Of a DNA stretch of 64,000 nucleotides, positions 62,626 to 64,000 are shown piece by piece. The DNA is taken from NCBI RefSeq assembly GCF_004353525.1, contig NZ_CP085524.1, forward strand, positions 1,212,142 through 1,276,141. Reading direction: 5' to 3'. Origin of the DNA: Zhaonella formicivorans (GTDB taxonomy: Bacteria; Bacillota; DUOV01; Zhaonellaceae). The position numbers and the translations under genes were made by a program. Numbering within the stretch: position 1 is the stretch's first letter; each line of letters starts with the position of its first letter. The notes under the pieces are model-generated. The model was not told the DNA's origin. It was given only the letters and a program-made list of their open reading frames with translations, and did not search any database.

Positions 62626-62647
62626 GTCTGTTAAATAATTAACAGCC
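62626..62647 (+). repeat. 22-bp palindromic repeat flanking element B, right copy
   Basis: It matches 62461-62482 at 20 of 22 positions. It overlaps the gcvH stop (62639-62641) and probably forms the hairpin of the gcvH terminator. Confidence 0.85.
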
Positions 62648-63022
62648 TTCTTTCAGAAAATCAGCATATTGCTCGCTGGTCATCAGTTTAGCAACTTGTT
62701 CGGGTTTAGTGAGCCTAATTCGCACCATCCAGCCTGTATCGTAGGGGTCTTCATTTAACAGTTCAGGTGAATCAAGCAGTGCTTCATTAACCGCTATTAC
62801 TTCGCCGTCAACGGGACTGTAAACGTCGGAAACAGCTTTGACTGATTCAATCACCCCAAAACTTTTCCCTTCCTCTAGCGTGTCATCTTCCCCTGGTAGT
62901 TCCACATAAACAACATCACCCAGGGCTTCCTGAGCATAAGAGGTTATGCCGATTGCAGCCTCTTCACCTGTCACTAATAGCCATTCATGATCCTTAGTAT
63001 ACTTGCGATCCGACGGATACAA
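62639..63022 (-). CDS. gcvH: Glycine cleavage system H protein
   Basis: GcvH carries the lipoyl group that shuttles aminomethyl units in glycine cleavage and can take part in lipoate metabolism. The 127-aa product, from a TTG at 63022 behind GAGGAGGG, starts LYPSDRKYTKDHEWLLV and has the lipoylation motif SFGVIESVKAVSDVYSP with Lys near residue 63. The other glycine-cleavage genes are not in the window. Its stop is within the repeat that flanks element B. Confidence 0.94.
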   Translation of the reverse strand: MYPSDRKYTKDHEWLLVTGEEAAIGITSYAQEALGDVVYVELPGEDDTLEEGKSFGVIESVKAVSDVYSPVDGEVIAVNEALLDSPELLNEDPYDTGWMVRIRLTKPEQVAKLMTSEQYADFLKEGC

Positions 63023-63055
63023 GAAACACCCTCCTCTCACGTGTTTAATTCCTTG

Positions 63056-64000
63056 TTATGCTAAATTCGCAATGACTTCCGCACACCGGGAGCAAATGGT
63101 GGGATGTTCAGCTGTTTGGCCTACTGTGGGACTGTAGGTCCAACAACGCTCACATTTTTCTCCGGGCGCCACGGTGACAGCCAGCTTCAATCCTTCGATG
63201 TCGACTGCCTGAATAGCATTATTCGGAGCCTTTTCCATGGTAGCCACTTCGACGGCAGAAACAATAAACAGAGTTGCCAGCTCTTTTTCCATTGGTTTTA
63301 AGAATTGGTACCAGTCTTCATCGGCATAGACACTTACCATTGCATTTAAGGAGTTGCCAATGATTTTTTCCTGACGGGCCAGTTCTAAAGCTTTGGAAAC
63401 TTCTTCCCTGACCTCTATCAGTTTATTCCACTTTACTTCCAGTGACTCGTCCAGGTATTTTTCCTGTACTTCAGGCCAGCCGGCCAGTTGGACGCTGACC
63501 GGGCTGCCCGGCTGTTTAGGAATATAACGCCACACTTCTTCACTGGTAAAGGCTAAAATAGGCGTGATGAGTCTCACCAGGGCCATGATAATTTCATACA
63601 TTACGGTCTGCGCCGCTCTTCGGGCCGGATCATCCGGTCTGGAGATATACACCCTGTCCTTGATAATATCCAGGTAGAAAGCGCTCATATCGACTACACA
63701 GAAGTTATGGATGCTGTGGTAAACCACATGGAAATCATAGTTCCGGTATGCTTCCGTAACTTTTGCTATTAACCTGTGCAGTTTCAACAATGCCCAGCGG
63801 TCAATTTCCAGGAACTGCTCGTAAGCCACCTTATCCTGTTCGGGATTAAAATCATACAAGTTTCCTAACAGGAACCGGCAGGTATTCCGGATTTTGCGGT
63901 AAGCTTCAGTCATCTGCTTCATGATGTTGGGCGAAGCGGCCACGTCCCGTTTGTAATCGGCGGAAGCCACCCAAAGCCTTAAAATGTCTGCACCCATCTG
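63056..64000 (-). CDS. ileS: Isoleucyl-tRNA synthetase, C-terminal part (continues past the window)
   Basis: The last 315 or so codons are present. They encode the anticodon-binding domain (RKIRNTCRFLLGNLYDFNP, DRWALLKLHRLIAKVTEAY) and the C-terminal zinc finger CERCWTYSPTVG...CSRCAEVI that is diagnostic of bacterial IleS. The catalytic core with HIGH and KMSKS lies outside. It precedes gcvH by 33 bp; an ileS-near-lspA order is common in Firmicutes. Confidence 0.93.
   Translation of the reverse strand, partial: QMGADILRLWVASADYKRDVAASPNIMKQMTEAYRKIRNTCRFLLGNLYDFNPEQDKVAYEQFLEIDRWALLKLHRLIAKVTEAYRNYDFHVVYHSIHNFCVVDMSAFYLDIIKDRVYISRPDDPARRAAQTVMYEIIMALVRLITPILAFTSEEVWRYIPKQPGSPVSVQLAGWPEVQEKYLDESLEVKWNKLIEVREEVSKALELARQEKIIGNSLNAMVSVYADEDWYQFLKPMEKELATLFIVSAVEVATMEKAPNNAIQAVDIEGLKLAVTVAPGEKCERCWTYSPTVGQTAEHPTICSRCAEVIANLA

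Overview
The window is a 64-kb piece of a low-to-mid GC monoderm Firmicute chromosome, probably a clostridial, Peptococcaceae-like anaerobe. I infer this from dapL-type lysine synthesis behind a lysine riboswitch, RemA, PyrR attenuators, Bacillus-type LexA boxes, RqcH, an LTA-synthase-like enzyme, frequent TTG and GTG starts with strong Shine-Dalgarno sites, and family-level resemblance of the proteins. No rRNA gene is present, so the genus is not established.

Layout. Positions 1-2.1 kb hold the 5' end of a TrkH-type potassium transporter, undecaprenyl-diphosphatase and an M28 lipoprotein peptidase. From 2.1 to 8.6 kb a minus-strand operon reads priA-def-fmt-DUF116-yugP-rsmB. From 8.6 to 12.6 kb come a DUF1540 protein, a CorC/CNNM protein, a thiamine-binding protein, a DUF2892 protein and a DDE insertion sequence. 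From 12.8 to 15.4 kb lies a degenerate 2.6-kb integrative element in tRNA-Thr(CGU). It is bounded by 48-bp att repeats and carries a chimeric IS200 TnpA/tyrosine-integrase ORF and a three-gene HTH-antitoxin-MazF operon. From 15.6 to 16.8 kb are small genes and lysR and yeiH remnants.

From 16.8 to 24.9 kb is the most unusual block, a cyclic-di-GMP/partner-switching signalling cluster. In minus-strand order it has a c-di-GMP-I (GEMM) riboswitch, a soluble HD-GYP protein, a STAS antagonist, a DUF5317 membrane protein, a tiny peptide, a 707-residue membrane HD-GYP/PAS/anti-sigma-kinase fusion, a second STAS antagonist, a membrane SpoIIE/RsbU phosphatase and a FapA (DUF342) protein. No sigma factor gene is seen beside it. 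From 25.6 to 27.4 kb come an SOS-regulated yolD-dinB pair and tRNA-Thr(UGU), followed by Hsp20 and GIY-YIG genes.

From 28.6 to 33.2 kb the minus-strand order yicC-remA-gmk-rpoZ-coaBC-metK is the conserved clostridial operon that commonly continues straight into priA-def-fmt-rsmB. Here about 20 kb of mostly accessory DNA separates metK from priA. From 33.3 to 43.8 kb are ahcY, dapL and dapF behind a lysine riboswitch, a calcium P-type ATPase, rqcH and a nucleotide pyrophosphatase-like enzyme. From 43.9 to 50.1 kb is a complete pyrimidine operon, pyrR-B-C-K-D-F-E, with two PyrR attenuators. From 50.1 to 64 kb are DUF1786, an LTA synthase family protein, an ABC-2 exporter, hslO, rluD, lspA, a DksA-type zinc-finger protein, a nitroreductase, pduL, gcvH and the 3' part of ileS.

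Two structured repeats, at about 34.77-35.22 kb and 62.46-62.65 kb, share the same ends. Each is flanked by near-perfect direct copies of a palindromic, terminator-like hairpin. They look like members of a small mobile or amplified element that targets terminators.
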